A stretch of DNA of 64,000 nt from Euonymus europaeus (Eukaryota; Streptophyta; Magnoliopsida; Celastrales; Celastraceae): assembly GCA_963580455.1 (NCBI GenBank), contig OY756963.1, forward strand, positions 20,169,555 to 20,233,554, in the 5' to 3' direction. Numbering within the stretch: the first letter of the stretch is position 1; every line of letters begins with the position of its first letter. The notes under the pieces were generated by a model. It was not told where the DNA came from and ran no database searches. It saw only the letters and a list, made by a program, of their open reading frames with translations. Positions 20,897-33,854 of the stretch are shown in pieces. Position numbers and translations under genes: made by a program.

Positions 20897-23800
20897 TCAG
20901 ACATCAAAATCTTCCTCTGATGTCACCTCTGAGTCGTCTTCTTCCCCTTCATCATCATTTTCATCAATGCCCATGCCTCTGTTGGCAGTCATTTTCATCA
21001 ATGCTGCAGTTTTGCTGGCCCTTTGAGAGCGAGTGCTAAGAGTCCCAGGAACAGGAGGAACAACAGAAGTGGGTGAACTTTCTTCATCAGAAGACTCTTC
21101 ACGCCTTACTCTTCTTCTGGTATGGGATGGTCTGGTCGAACGTGGGGCTGGTGTTTCAGGCATTGCAACTCTGCTTATATTTTCCAGGTCAAACTCCAGC
21201 TCTAACCTCCCTACAAGTACTTACAGTTATTAATCAGAGAAAACAAAGTCATTAAAAGATGAGGCCTTATGAGCTCCCCGTAGAATTAAGAGGGACTTTA
21301 CCAAAAACAATATTAGCTTGATCTTGCGACAATTCCTCATCCTGCTGCCCATTTAATGACTGAAGATGCTCCGCCATGCGCTTCAACTCTTTTACAAGAT
21401 CTTTTTCTGTCAATATGGATTCAACAACAAGATTCAATAGCCTCCTCATCAATTTTATTGCCATCTGTTCTGACGACCGGAAATGCAGCAAGACAAGTAT
21501 CCTACATAGTGCTGAAACATATGCCTTCTCAGCCGGAGTTTTCTTTGCATGGAATGTCACCACCTAGACAGAATAAAAACGGGATTTTAAGCTTGCAATA
21601 TTCAATGTCCTTTCTAAGCAACACATCAAAACCCTGGACAACAAATGGTGATTGCGATTAGCGTCTGCATAGATAGAGTCATAGCTTAACCATCATAAAG
21701 AACTACCGGGAAAGGTTTAACATCTCAACTGCTATGGTGTAAAATAGTATCTTCAGTTAAATATTCAGAAGATTGGAAAATAAGTGACCATGACAGCAGT
21801 TAATTAAATTATAAAGCCTATAAAATCATCAACATGCGGTAGATCTTCTCCTGCAGTTCCTGGATCCGAAGCATGACCAATACAATTTAAGGTACATGTT
21901 TGGAATAACAGCAGGAGAAAAAAATGGAATCCAAAATAAAGAAATGGCATTCAAAGCATAAAGAGCAAAACAGACAAACCTACAACTGGAAGTAAGATGT
22001 TGTAGTACTCCCTATGCGTAGAAGCCAATAATGGAATCTCAAAATTCAGAAAATGTTGAGATGCAAGTTCAGAGAGTTGTAATTGAAGTAAAGCAGCATC
22101 ATGCAATCGATTCTGGAAAGAAACGTATATTCTGTTTCAGAGAACAAGTCAGATGGAGTAGTTCAGCCAGTGTTTCACGAGTTTCATCATTTTATACAAA
22201 GGGGCTAAATTATGAGAGGGTTTCACTGGGTTTAAACATTTTATGAGAAGGCACCTACATCTTGTGACTGTTACTTAGTCATGTCCTTTGACTGTGCTGT
22301 TGTTAATGTGATTCTTTGCCTAATTTTGTTTTAATTTTCAATATTTTTACTGGTTATATGGCTCCAGTTTTGAATTCTCTTTGGATTGAAAAAAAAAATA
22401 AGAGACTCTGCCTTAATAACTTGATCACCGAAAAATAAATTATATCGAGTAGAAATTGCTGCAGAGCACATGCAGGGAACAGATATCTTTACTTTATCCT
22501 GGCATATTGAGTAATTATGGAAATAATAGCCTTCTGATTCTCATTAAAAATATATCAAATTTCCAAAAAGTGAAACATATTTGAAGTACGAGTTTCCTCG
22601 AGATCAACCTATTTAGATAAGTGATGACACAGATGACAAACTGAATTAGTTTTTGCCTTCTCATGTTAAAACCTCCATAAATATAGCTTATCAAATATCC
22701 CAATCTAAATGAATGTTGATTTCTAATCGTATAATATCCAAGTTACTAGAACATGAAGGTGAGTTAAGCAATAGAAATTAGAGGAGATTCACAGTTTTGA
22801 TCCTTATACTCATGCACCAAGTAATAATTATTAAAGCTTACATTCTTTACCTCAGTAGCTATACGTATTGCTAGCCCCTCCTCCCCATATTCAAATGAAG
22901 GTTGCGAAGATGCATCTATGGTCTCAGCGAATTCTCCACTGCCACTTTCATCTCTAATTTCAGCATCTTTCACATATATGGGGGCCTGCATCATCTGCAG
23001 CATGAATCGTGATGCTTGGACAGCACGCTTACGCTTGTTAGACACAATTAGCGCAGAACCTCCAGCATTCCCATAAATGCCAGGCCACATTGAATGCATG
23101 ACTGGAATGTAAGCCTTGGACAAACACTTCTGCAATTAGGAAATCAAAATTTATCTTCTATAGACATACAAAGGAATTGAAGTTTATATCTTTTATATTC
23201 TATAGACAAAAGAGGGAATGAAGTTCATATCGTTTATTTTGCAAAGACAACCCTCTGTCTACAACACTGAGACTATCACTTGCCTTGTGATTAGCCGAGA
23301 GGGAAGGGTAGTGCTCAAAGAATACAGATAAACATTGTTTCAACCTGTATGAAAAAAATAGTAAACATAAGATTGAATGTTTATCCTTGTAAAGCAGACC
23401 ATCCATAAAACAAAATGAGCTCAAGTAGACCACCTCTGCTGGTCAGTTGTTTCATTGCTGAAGTACAGGTTTATGAGTTTGGCTAAGATCAAAGGATGTA
23501 AAGAAGCTGATATGCTTGGATACTTCTCACTAAGTAGAAGAATCTTTGCAAAACCCTCCCCAAGAACAGCTTCCACTCTCTCGTGTTCATCACTTTCTGC
23601 ATATTTTCCACAATCATTTTGGTCGAGGCCAGCATATAATAGATCAAGCAATTCAATATTTAAATCCCCATCCATCTCAGACATGTTCACTGTTCTATAA
23701 TTAACTGTTTCGTTTTGAAATTTCGTTGAAAGATCCAGCCCCAGGGCTCTGTCGACCTCTTGAGGACCATGCCACATTATGAGATCAAGTAATGCCTTAC

Positions 23801-26800
23801 AAGCTACTATGCTAATTGGAGTGGGGCCCTTAATATAGGAAAGTCTCAACTGCTTTACAAGTTCCTCACTGGGCTTCTTCTCTAACAGTCCAAAAAGGCC
23901 AAGACACCTTACAGCAGCTCTCTGCACATCCAAGTGAACATGTTTTCCCTGCAAGTTAAAATAGACAGCTGGTATCATCAAATGATATCTTGATGCAATG
24001 CTAAGTGGACCGCCAAACAATTCATAAAGATATGCATTCAACAAGTTCATCATTAATGAATTCTCAAGCAAGGAAAGCGCTGAATGGGTTCTTGATCCAC
24101 AAATAAAACATTATGCAATAACTAGTTCCTGAGTTTCACCAGTTCTTTTTTTTTTTAATGGAAGTTTCACCGGTTTTTTAATGATATCATGGCCTGTGCT
24201 TAATTGATTCTTTATGCATATTATGCAGAATTCCTTTAGATAGAAAAAAGAACAAGTAAATTGTTTTATGAGATAAGTGCATACCCCAGGAAGTAACAAG
24301 GACTGCAGTAGCTCATGAGTTCCAATAGCCTTGGACTGAAGCCAGCGAAATGATTTTGCATTTCCCAAGAGAAGGCTAGTCACAGCAAGGGAATGCATCC
24401 ACTGCATGAAATCTGCAGTTCTCTCCCTACAAGGTTGGGCAAGCTCCTCTATAACCTCAAGGACAATTTCCTCGAATTCACCGCTGGCAGCATGGACCTT
24501 CCTCGCAAAACTGGACACTGCATCAGCCCAGTCTCTGTCTCCACCAAGATTTATGCCATCTCCAATAACAAATTTGTTCCCTTCGTCATCCTCTTCGTGC
24601 TCAAGGTGCTGGAGCAATAAATCCTTCACAAATACACTAGCCAATTTCCTATTTGCAGAATCAGAGAAATCAAGAATTGCCCCGAGCAATAATAACTGCC
24701 TAGATGTAAATCGATAATTTGGTCCTGGAAACCAGCTCATATTAGAATATGTTGTATAATAGGAAAATACAACGGTAGCAACTAAAATACTTCACATACC
24801 AGCATCTATATGAGCCTTGGCCAATACTATGAAATCAGAAACCGTTGCAGGAAGTATCCTTTCAAGAAGGTCATTGTTATCTGAAGCCTCTGCTGCATAT
24901 ACTCCAGCTTCAGCGCCCATTGTGGAAGCAGCATCAGAGCCCTTGGCCTGATCAAGCATGTTAATATGTTATGTTCCGAAGGCAAAATGAAATTTCCTAA
25001 GATAGTTTAATTATCAACTGTTTATATTCTAAGGAATTATAAGATCTTCAAGTACTAGACTCCATTAGATCAATTGTTGAAGGTAGGTGCCATTATTAGT
25101 TGATCTTCCTTTAGGCAAGCAGTAGTATTGCTTTATCATGAATATATCACCACTCTTACCTGTGCTTCTGTCTGCAAGTGCTTGCATACAGTCCTCCAGA
25201 AAAGAGAAACTTCTGGTTCCATGAGCTGTATGTTTCCAGCAGAAGCTGCTGGGTCTACTGGCATCAATACAAGAAACCATTAGAGTTTCAAAAAACAACA
25301 AATCATTTGGAGTTGAGAAATTATCGGCACCGTGTCAAATGATATAAAACCTACCAGCTTAGGTTCCACCAAAATTCTGGTAAACAAGATCTAATATTCA
25401 TGTTCATGAAACAAAGTACGATAGGGCATTCTAAATTTCTAATCATTAATGAATGTAAGCAAACATTCAAGAAAAACATCATTATGATGACATATTGATG
25501 GGCAAAAAATTTCAGAGTCAAATGCTTTAAATATATGGGCAGAAAATTTTCAAAAGCTCTACCGACCTTCGTTCTCGTCAGAGGATAATATGTATTGGCG
25601 GATGCTTTCACTATCATGTGATTTCACTATCCCGGCTTTCAACAAAGTCACCATCACAGACTCCCCAACGGATTCATACGTTTCCACATCAAGATACTTG
25701 AGAAGCTCTACTGGGTCTCCATCACAACACTTCATAAACCACTCATCTTTCATTAACTTTAAACACTCTTTTGAAACAGCTTCAGAGCGGTCGGCAACTC
25801 CTCTTTGAAGAATTAATGTCCTTTGTTTGATGCTTCAATACCAAAAAATGGAGGCAAATTAACATAGAATAATTTTTGTGAGTAAATTTTAAGCAATAGT
25901 GAGATATAGAAGGAAAAAAACCATTTCCAGCAGCCATTGCAGCTCAAGGAGTGCTAGACATTATTCCATTAAAACTTAATTCTTAATTTGAGTGCAAATC
26001 ATGAATAAGTATGATGATGATGAAGCATCACGGTTAACTCCGAATGTTCAGACTCCATACAAAAAGCAAGTAAGAAATGATGGGCATCATATTTCTAAAG
26101 AAAAACTCACCTGAGACTTTGAAGAGGAAATTTATTAGCTAGAACATGGTATGCGGCTTTTCGGACTGACTCACTTGCATCCACTGTGCAATCAATGATT
26201 ACTTGTGAAGTTGCATTTGAAGGAGGCAGCGATAACACAATTGTCTTACGGACCTCCTGCACTCATGCCACACTTAATTTATCCAATCAGGAAATTACAA
26301 TAGATCATGAAAATAACATTTCCATAGACAATTAGTCATGGCAATATTGCAAAGAGACCGGTTAAAAATGTGTACTCTCATAAAGTCATACTTCTTCCAA
26401 GAAATTATGAAGATAATAGAAAAATTGAAGAAGAAAAATAGTAAGGTCACTGTCAGCTTCAAAATAACAAGGTATCAGAAAAATTTGCTTTTAATACTTG
26501 AAAGTACGGATACAGTATAATGCAGATACAAGTGTCACATAGTGAAATTTCTAACGGGTGCCAAACAAAAGCCTAGAAGTTGAGGCTTGATATACACGTG
26601 TGCTTATATACTCACTGTATTGCACATCCTATCTGTAGCCTGCTTGAGGTTATATGTTTGTAAGATAATTTTTATAATTTAATTTGATATGCAAGCCTAC
26701 TTGTCTATATGTTTGTAAGATAATTTTTATAATTTAATTTGATATGCAAGCCTACTTGTCTATATATGTTCCGTAACAAAATGACGAAAAAAATAAGAGA

Positions 26801-28488
26801 CATATGCAGGCAAACATCGTGTCAATTAGAAGATGCCAACTTAGTATCTATCCTTCTCATCTGTTATCATTCAAAAATAAAATTGTCCAAACCAAAAGAA
26901 GCAGCATGTTGCATATGGGAAACTATTATTTATTTCCAAGAATTAGGTTGAGGGAATAAATTAAAATGCCCATGCTTAGCACCAACATAATAGAGCTTGT
27001 ATCAAATTATCATTACTACAACACCTGACTTTTTATCTACTCCTAAACATAAAAGTACATGCAAGCGAAAGGACACATACAGATATAAATTTATAGACGT
27101 TCACTTGCAAAATAAACATGCGAGAAGGCCATGTTAACCGCTGTGCTTAACATTCCTTTCTCTTGAACCAGTTGAGAGACTCACCACATTCTGCTCAAGG
27201 GGAAGCACCTCAAGAAATAAATCAAGGATGTCACTGTTCTCAGCATCATTTATGAAGCGTGAAAGAGCCCTAACTGCAAATGTACGAATACCAGGAACCT
27301 TGTCCATTGCCCGAATCTTCATAGATTCTATGACTTCATCCCACAGCTCATTGCTCACCTCAGTATCATCTGGCAACTGCATTATGATCTGCAACAGCAA
27401 AAATGTCAAAAAATCAGGGAGAAAAGAAGGATTAAATGGTAGGAAAATGGCATTCGAAATTCCTAAAAAAAATATCATCATACAATCAAATGAATTGCAG
27501 AATCCATCGTTACTGAACCCAAATGTTACTTGAAACCTAGAAACAAAGTTCCATTTGCTCTAGAAAGAGGAGCCGGCAAAGGATCCTTCATAATAAAGAT
27601 GAAACAGGTAAAGTGGCTGTCTAAGTGTACATCATTTTCACCAGGAACTGTGCCACCATAACTCTATTGACGAACTTAGAAGTCATCTATTCCTCCTCAA
27701 TCCAGATAGAAAGTACATGCAAGATTTAACTGTTTTCCCCTCGAGAAGATATTTTCATTCTGTCTCAACAAACTCAAGATCTTCCTTGACCACTTTCTCT
27801 GTTTCTTTATACACTAACCGACAGGAAACTTCACAAAACACTTTATATTCGTTGTATTGACGAGTGCAGAATGCTGGTTTCTTGACCCAACTAGAAATCA
27901 ATTGAGCATCAAAACAGTTAATAGTGCCCATCATACAAAATTGGCATTCTACAGCGAAAAATGGAGTTTTCAATTCTAGTCTGGCAGTTTATTCCACTTA
28001 ATTAATCCACAACTTTACTTATAAAAAAAAACAACTTAAACCACGGAATTAACTCTCCCGGAGAGAAATGAATTATACTTCCTCGCCACCACTTTTGGAA
28101 AAACCAAAGAAAACATTAAAACCCTCACCTCAGATGTGATCTGGCAGGCTCGAAACCTTGCAGTCTTGTTGGCAGCAGATGCTGCAACCAGAAGGAACTT
28201 AAGGAATTCCTCCAAGAAGGCGTCGGAGGCTGGGTCATTATTACGGGCTCTGGCAAAGGCGGCAACGAACCTGATGATGCGCTCAGCAGAGGCAATTCGG
28301 CGCTGGACCAGGAAAATAGGGATGAGGGTTTTGGAAAAAGCGGATGCGAAGTGCGCTGGGGACGGTGATTTAGATCGGACGGCGGAGAGCTCCTTGAGCT
28401 TGCGAAGGTGTGTGGCGTTTGATGTCCGGGCTTCGTCCAGAATTTTTGCGATTTGTTGCATCAGTTTCTCCCCCTCTCTGTCCCCCAT
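20897..28488 (-). CDS. CAPG: Condensin I complex subunit CAP-G (12 exons)
   Basis: CAP-G is the HEAT-repeat (kleisin-associated) subunit of condensin, which compacts mitotic chromosomes in the nucleus. Exons, 5' to 3' on the minus strand: 28,488-28,129; 27,388-27,185; 26,256-26,111; 25,832-25,567; 25,254-25,160; 24,947-24,800; 24,724-24,285; 23,948-23,434; 23,344-23,284; 23,129-22,851; 21,563-21,302; 21,209-20,897. They total 3,089 bp, about 1,030 codons, as in other plant CAP-G proteins. Recognisable stretches are LEVLPLEQNV/EVRKTIVLSLPP, LKYLDVETYESVGES and DVQRAAVRCLGLFGLLEKKP. The C-terminal tail is Arg/Ser-rich, then acidic. Intron 9 has a GC donor (AAG|GCAAGT). The last exon is out of frame by one base relative to its acceptor (see findings), so the tail's reading is uncertain. 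Identification is secure. Confidence 0.92.
26651..26760. repeat. Perfect 55-bp tandem duplication inside a CAP-G intron
   Basis: TATATGTTTGTAAGATAATT and its continuation occupy 26,651-26,705 and again 26,706-26,760, apparently without a mismatch. The duplication lies in the intron between exons 2 and 3 of CAP-G. Confidence 0.85.
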
Positions 28489-29604
28489 CTCTCTACAACG
28501 CGCGCGCTCTCCCTCTCACGGTCTCAGATCTGCAATATTTCGATTTTTCAGCTTTTTCGATTTTGTTTGAATTCGGGCGGGAGCTAGTGACTTCCATGAT
28601 GGGCCGGGCCTTGCGGTGTTTGTTTGGAATCGGGCAGGTCGAGTGTTGAAAAAAACTAATCGATTTTGGTGTATTAAAACTTTAAAGAAACATATGAAAA
28701 ATTCATTAATGTATATTATTTAGCATAAAGAATTGAATGGCTGTCTTGTAATCGAAACAAAATTTAAATTTATTACAATCTAAAATCAAATATTTTGAGT
28801 TTATATCCGACAATTTAAAATTGTCATACATTTTTCATAATGAATAATTGTTGCACACTTTTATCTCAAGCAATCACACTTAAAAGATGTAAAAGCGTGG
28901 AGGGCTGATATATGATATTACCAAGATTATCTCTCGTATTAAATGGAGGGGCATGTGTCATTACATGACCAATCATATAGCATGACCCAATAATTTACCT
29001 CAGCATACTGGGTGCACCATATGTGTTATCGTTCCATCATAAGGGAACGTTACAAGGAAAATTAACGCGAATAGATATGTATGTAAGTAGATCACATTTA
29101 GATACCTCTAATCATACGCTGTCCTTGGTGGACTCTAAGGTGAACTACATAGAAGGTACATTCCAAATATGGTTCGAAGCATATGCATGATGTAGACGCT
29201 CAAGGTAGAACGTAAGGTTGTATAAATCTTTTATAACCTATTTTCACATGATGAATTGCCTCAAATGTTGGTTGATTTATAGATTCCGACATTTTTCTCC
29301 CTTTTGTGTTTCCTCATTATAAAGTGATGTTCATTCATTGTTTATTATTTCTCATTATTTCCATACACTTGACTAACGATGTTTGCGAAACACAGATTTT
29401 CAATATGCAATTATATGTTCATGTCCACTTAATATAAGTCTTGTTTAATTAAAATTGTACTAGACGTAGCCTCATGATCAATAATGTTTCTATTGTAATT
29501 ATTTACAAGTCACAAATTAGGGTTATATGATATTTTTATACGCATAATATTGTCGAAGTTCTTTAGTAATACCTTCCAAAATTTTCTGAAACTTGGTTCG
29601 AACA
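28489..29604. other. CAP-G 5' flank and intergenic DNA
   Basis: The first about 100 bases are CT-rich in the gene's sense and hold its leader. Beyond that it is AT-rich; no second gene was recognised. Confidence 0.45.
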
Positions 29605-30479
29605 TTAAATTAATATCTTTAGATTGGAAATCGAAACAAACATACATAACCCTTCAAAAATATTACAAAACTCAAAGCGTAAACCCATCAACTTTGCCTT
29701 TGTAGCATGATCAGCATAGTTCAAACAAAACATGAATGTACTACATTCTCCAACAGGAAATGCCTCATCACTTGTACTTCCGTCTCCTCTCTTGTTCTCA
29801 TATCCTGGATAACTCACTTTATAAAATTCAACTTCACCAGCCAATTCCAATCCAACCTTCTTTGCTAATTTCTTCAAATTCCATCTACTAAATGGATGAG
29901 AAGTCTTGTGTGTTACATGAACAAGTCCAGTCTCTTTCAACATATGGCGCGCACTAAAAAAAAAACCCTTTACCAACTCCTTGTGAAGTCTAAGGATTGC
30001 GTACATCTAGCATGTCAAATGAAAGTGATAGAGCTTACTTACTCAATCTGTTCAGCGGAGTGCTCGGAATAATAAAAACCTGCATGTGGAAAGTTGAAGA
30101 TAATCCGATCGAACAATTCCCTGTTGAGGTTAGGGTTTTCGCTCATTGTGTGTGTGCATCAACATTTTGAAGATTGTGCATCGATCCAATATCCCCTAGC
30201 TTTTTCAGGTTTTCTGCCACTTTTGAATACTTTTGCAGTAGCATCTCTACAATCAGTGAGCAAATGATTCAATACAAAAAAGAAACACGTATTAAAAATT
30301 ATTAAAAATAAATAAATCAATGTTGTTAAAAATAAATGTTTACCTTTGGAGTCGAGAGAAGTGGCAACCATGTTTTGTCCATAGCCAAAGGCTTCGGCCA
30401 AGCATAGTGCAAAAGAAAAGTCTCTATCAGAGCATACCCAAGACAAATGTGCATATTTGAGCATGTAAAGTGACATCAC
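29605..30479 (-). pseudogene. BMT5-like / DUF2431 Rossmann methyltransferase-like gene, frame broken
   Basis: Three exons on the minus strand: 30,479-30,344, 30,246-30,043 and 29,989-29,605. They carry family landmarks: DRDFSFALCLAEAFG and NMVATSLDSK (exon 1), KYSKVAENLKKLG, NVDAHT and FDRIIFNFPHAGFY (exon 2), LHKELVKGFFFSARHML, VHVTHKTSHPFSRWN, YPGYENKRGDGSTSD and PVGECSTFMF (exon 3). The family is related to yeast Bmt5, a 25S rRNA uridine methyltransferase; plant members have unproven roles. In exon 2 a CA microsatellite (minus strand GCACACACACAATG, about 30,144-30,157) carries two extra bases and shifts the frame. The glycine-rich start VGEGDFSF is replaced by VCSDRDFSF, which would weaken SAM binding. 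The tail runs beyond the usual end. Probably a pseudogene, unless the repeat length is an assembly error. Confidence 0.7.
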
Positions 30480-30600
30480 TTATCACATGAGGGATACCGC
30501 ATGAATTTTTCCGTGCGGGATATCTCCTTCACGACACACTTGGTGTGGTGGTGGGCCCCACACGTGATGGAATATCTCCCTCACCACACACATTTTCAAT

Positions 30601-30888
30601 ATGCAATATCTTAATGAAGGAGAAGAGAAGGAAAACTATGAAGACGAACCAGAAGCAGCAACAAAAGTATAGTACAAGGAGGACAAGTTGGCGGAGAAGG
30701 TGCTGGAGGAGCAGAAGAAGCAAGCGGTCAAGGTTAAGGAGATGCAGATGGTGAATAATGAGCGGAGGTTTTGGTGGGATAGTGTGGATATAGTTAAACT
30801 TGGGATGGAGGAGCTTGAGGAGTACATCAAGGCCATGAAAGAGTTGAAGAAGAATGTGAGAACTAGGGCTGAAGACTTGCTTAATTGA
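30601..30888 (+). pseudogene. C-terminal relic of a type I MADS-box gene (AGL62/AGL28-like)
   Basis: One frame from the ATG at 30,601 to the stop at 30,886-30,888 is broken by an in-frame TAG near 30,670. The acidic start (NEGEEKENYEDEPEA) leads into EEQKKQAVKVKEMQ and FWWDSVDIVKLGMEELEEYI, then KELKKNVRTRAEDLL. The FWW...LGMEELEE...ELKKNV pattern resembles the C-terminal part of M-alpha MADS proteins, which act in endosperm and gametophyte. The MADS domain is absent. The family call is from memory and moderate. Confidence 0.45.
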
Positions 30889-32237
30889 TTAATTAATGTT
30901 GGAGATGTAAGTTTTTTGAGTTCAATCCCTCTAGACTAAAGATATAGTTGTATGATTTGCTTTTAATCTCAATAATCCTAGTGACTTAAAAATAAGACCC
31001 TACAAATATGTTGGATCACCACCCACAAAAGTGTTAAATTATAATTTGCAATTTCTGAAAAATTGTAGCAATTCTCTAGAGGATATAGTGAGCTCTCCAA
31101 AAAGTGCCTCTTAGGTGTTTCTAGACTTTTCCATTCAAGTCTACATTAATATAGGCTTGTAGAAGTCCTGGAAAATAATAGAGTTGGTGCTAAAAAAAAA
31201 ACCTTAAGAGCTGTAGCTCTAAATTGAATAAAAATATCAGTTCCTAATTACTTGTTTACACTCCAAAAAATCCGTATTTTGTTTTTCTTCCAGCAGTAAT
31301 TCCAACAAAAAGTTCCACGTAGAAAAAAAAAAGAGAATATGGCTTATAAGCAAGTGAATGAATCCCAATTCATTAGTTAACTGATTTCTAAGTTGAAATG
31401 AGTCGCCCATCAATCTTATATTTTTAGCCCAATTTAGGCCCATATAACGTGGGCTTTTGGATATATTTACACATATCTAGAGGAATATATTCCACATATA
31501 TATGCTAGGATGTCTATATATATGTAGCTGCCACGGAATTTGAGTTCATTGTAACAATCCATCCTAATCCATTCATCAGAGATAAGCCAAATTGGCACCA
31601 GATGCCACCACTTAAGACAGCTAGCTAGTGTTGCAAATCAAAAGACTAGCCTGCCAAATACAAATTATTCCTTATCACCAACACCACAATGTTCAATGCA
31701 GCCTTTCAGCTTGAAAGAAAGCATGTCAAGGATAAATATGACCTCAAAATCGTTTTAGTATAAACAATTTTTGTGCATAATAATCTCGTAGTGGGGTCGG
31801 TAACAAATAAAATATACGTAAATTTTATTCCACGTATAGAGAGATTGATTTTAAAAATTGAGTATGTGATCTCTAGGTTACACTTCTGCAACTATATCAC
31901 TGGATCACATGTGCTTGCCTCAAAACTAAATGTACTCACTACGATTATGAGAGTGATATCAGAGCATTTATATGGGGCGATTTTATTGAAGCCAAAATAA
32001 TGGAAAGATGCCCAAGTCAAAAAGAACAAATGCGTGGTAATTAAAGAAGACACAGTTGAATACTTGATGCTAGCGACAGCAAACCAAACCAATTTTCTTG
32101 TGTGTGATGAATCTCCACTCATTCCCTTTCATACAAAGTTTATTTATTTATTATAAAAACAGAGTTTAATTTGATTGGTTTAAATGTACTAATCAATTTG
32201 TTAAAAATGATAATAACTTATTCATAAATTAAAGAGG
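30889..32237. other. AT-rich intergenic DNA
   Basis: No coding content with family-like features was seen on either strand. The open frames here are short and lack motifs. Confidence 0.45.
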
Positions 32238-33205
32238 CTAGTACCAATTGTACCAATTGTACATGGCAAATGTGTCTGAATCCGTGGATTTTCGATCTGA
32301 TCTGATCCGGTCAAACAGTAGAAAAATCCGTTAACTGGATAATAGATATGAATATGGATAAAATCTGAATTTTTTGAATGGATATGGATTTAGGCACATC
32401 TGATCCGAAACCCGTCTCCAATCCGACCCGAACGTGCGGATATTCAATCCGATCCGATTATATATCCGATCTGATTCTACCCGACACACACATATATAAT
32501 ATAATTTATATACAATTATGTAATTGACAATTAATGTCATTAATATATTTATATACATATTATAATTGTCAATGTAGATATATATTTTTTTGTAATCTAT
32601 AATAACACTATATAATGAGATATGATCTCATATTACTAATTCAAATATTCAATTGACTAATATTTTTAAAACTTTAATTAGTAAAGTTAGTACTGAATAC
32701 TAAAAACATAATAATGTAAACCCTAAACCTAAAAATAACATTATAAATTACATGTAACAAATGATAGCATTGTCATCAACTTTTATGAAGATGAGGTCTA
32801 CCAAACTTTATTGAAGGTGTTATTCATTTTGAATTTGTCAGTTGATGTAAGCATTTTGATTGTGACGTTTTATGGATTTTACACTTTGATTTTAAATTTT
32901 TTTTTATGTTGCTAGATGATTTTTGATATTATTTATACTTTAGACTTTGGTTTATATTCCTAAATTAATGAATCATGAAGTTATAATTGGTGTCATAGGC
33001 CAGCAAAATATGTGTCAGCGTGTTATATGGATAAATCCGATATCCATGGAGAATATCCGAAATCCGATGGATAGGATATGGATTTAGATTTTTTTTATCC
33101 GTAGTATATGGATACATTATTTTTATTTAGGATCGGATATGAATTTTGAGAAATCCGATCGAAATCCGATCCGATGTCATCCCTAGTACCAATCGTACCA
33201 ATCAA
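32238..33205. mobile_element. Non-autonomous element with GATCCGAT-rich ends (hAT-like)
   Basis: Both ends are dense in ATCCGATC/GGATCGGAT motifs in inverted orientation (about 32,285-32,480 and 33,040-33,175). CTAGTACCAATTGTACCAAT before the left end and CTAGTACCAATCGTACCAAT after the right end form a long direct repeat. The right terminus reads GTCATCCCTA, the inverse of a TAGGGATGAC hAT-type end. The left terminus is not well defined. There is no coding content. Confidence 0.45.
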
Positions 33206-33611
33206 GGCTTCAAAATCAACAATTTATTCAGTCAATTTTTTAGATGAACCGGTGAAAACCGGTCAGTTTGAATAATTTCGATTCATTTAATGAATTAAAA
33301 ATATATTTTTAAAGTATTATTTTATATAGAATTTGAACCTTTTATCTCTCAGGCTTAAGACAAATACCCAACCTTAGTTATGAGATTTTGTTCGTTTACA
33401 ATGATATATTTATTGAATATATTATATTTCATAAAAATTTCAAAATATATATTATATATTATTAATTTATAAATAATTAATAATTTTTTAATAAAGGCAT
33501 ACTATTTTAAATTTTATATTAAATATATAATATAGAAGTATACTCTATCTGTCTCATTTTAAATTCTCCCTTTCAAATTTACACACAGTTTAATAAATTG
33601 TATAACTCATA

Positions 33612-33852
33612 CTCCCTCCGTCCTATTTTAATTGTCCTTTATTTCTTATTGAGGATGTTCCAAAGTGCATGTCCATTTCAATTAATGAAAGCTATTTTTC
33701 TCATTTTACCCTTAACTTGAAAAGCTTAACAATTAACTCAATAATCATGGATATTATAAATAAGAGTATATACGTCAAATTAAAAATCAATTAAATATCT
33801 TCTTAAACTGCGTGAACAAGTGAATGAGACAATTAAAATGAGAATGATGAAG
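33612..33852. mobile_element. Stowaway MITE (Tc1/mariner type)
   Basis: The left end CTCCCTCCGTCCTATTTTAA is the classic Stowaway terminus. The right end is its diverged inverse (TTAAAATGAGAATGATGAAG). TA dinucleotides flank it at 33,610-33,611 and 33,853-33,854. About 241 bp, non-coding. A second, more degenerate Stowaway-like end may lie near 33,540. Confidence 0.75.
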
Positions 33853-33854
33853 TA

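Noticed and set aside
32331..32558. Minus-strand open frame in the 32.3-32.6 kb region
   Set aside because: It is made of ATCCGATC-type repeats of a non-autonomous element and has no protein-like features.
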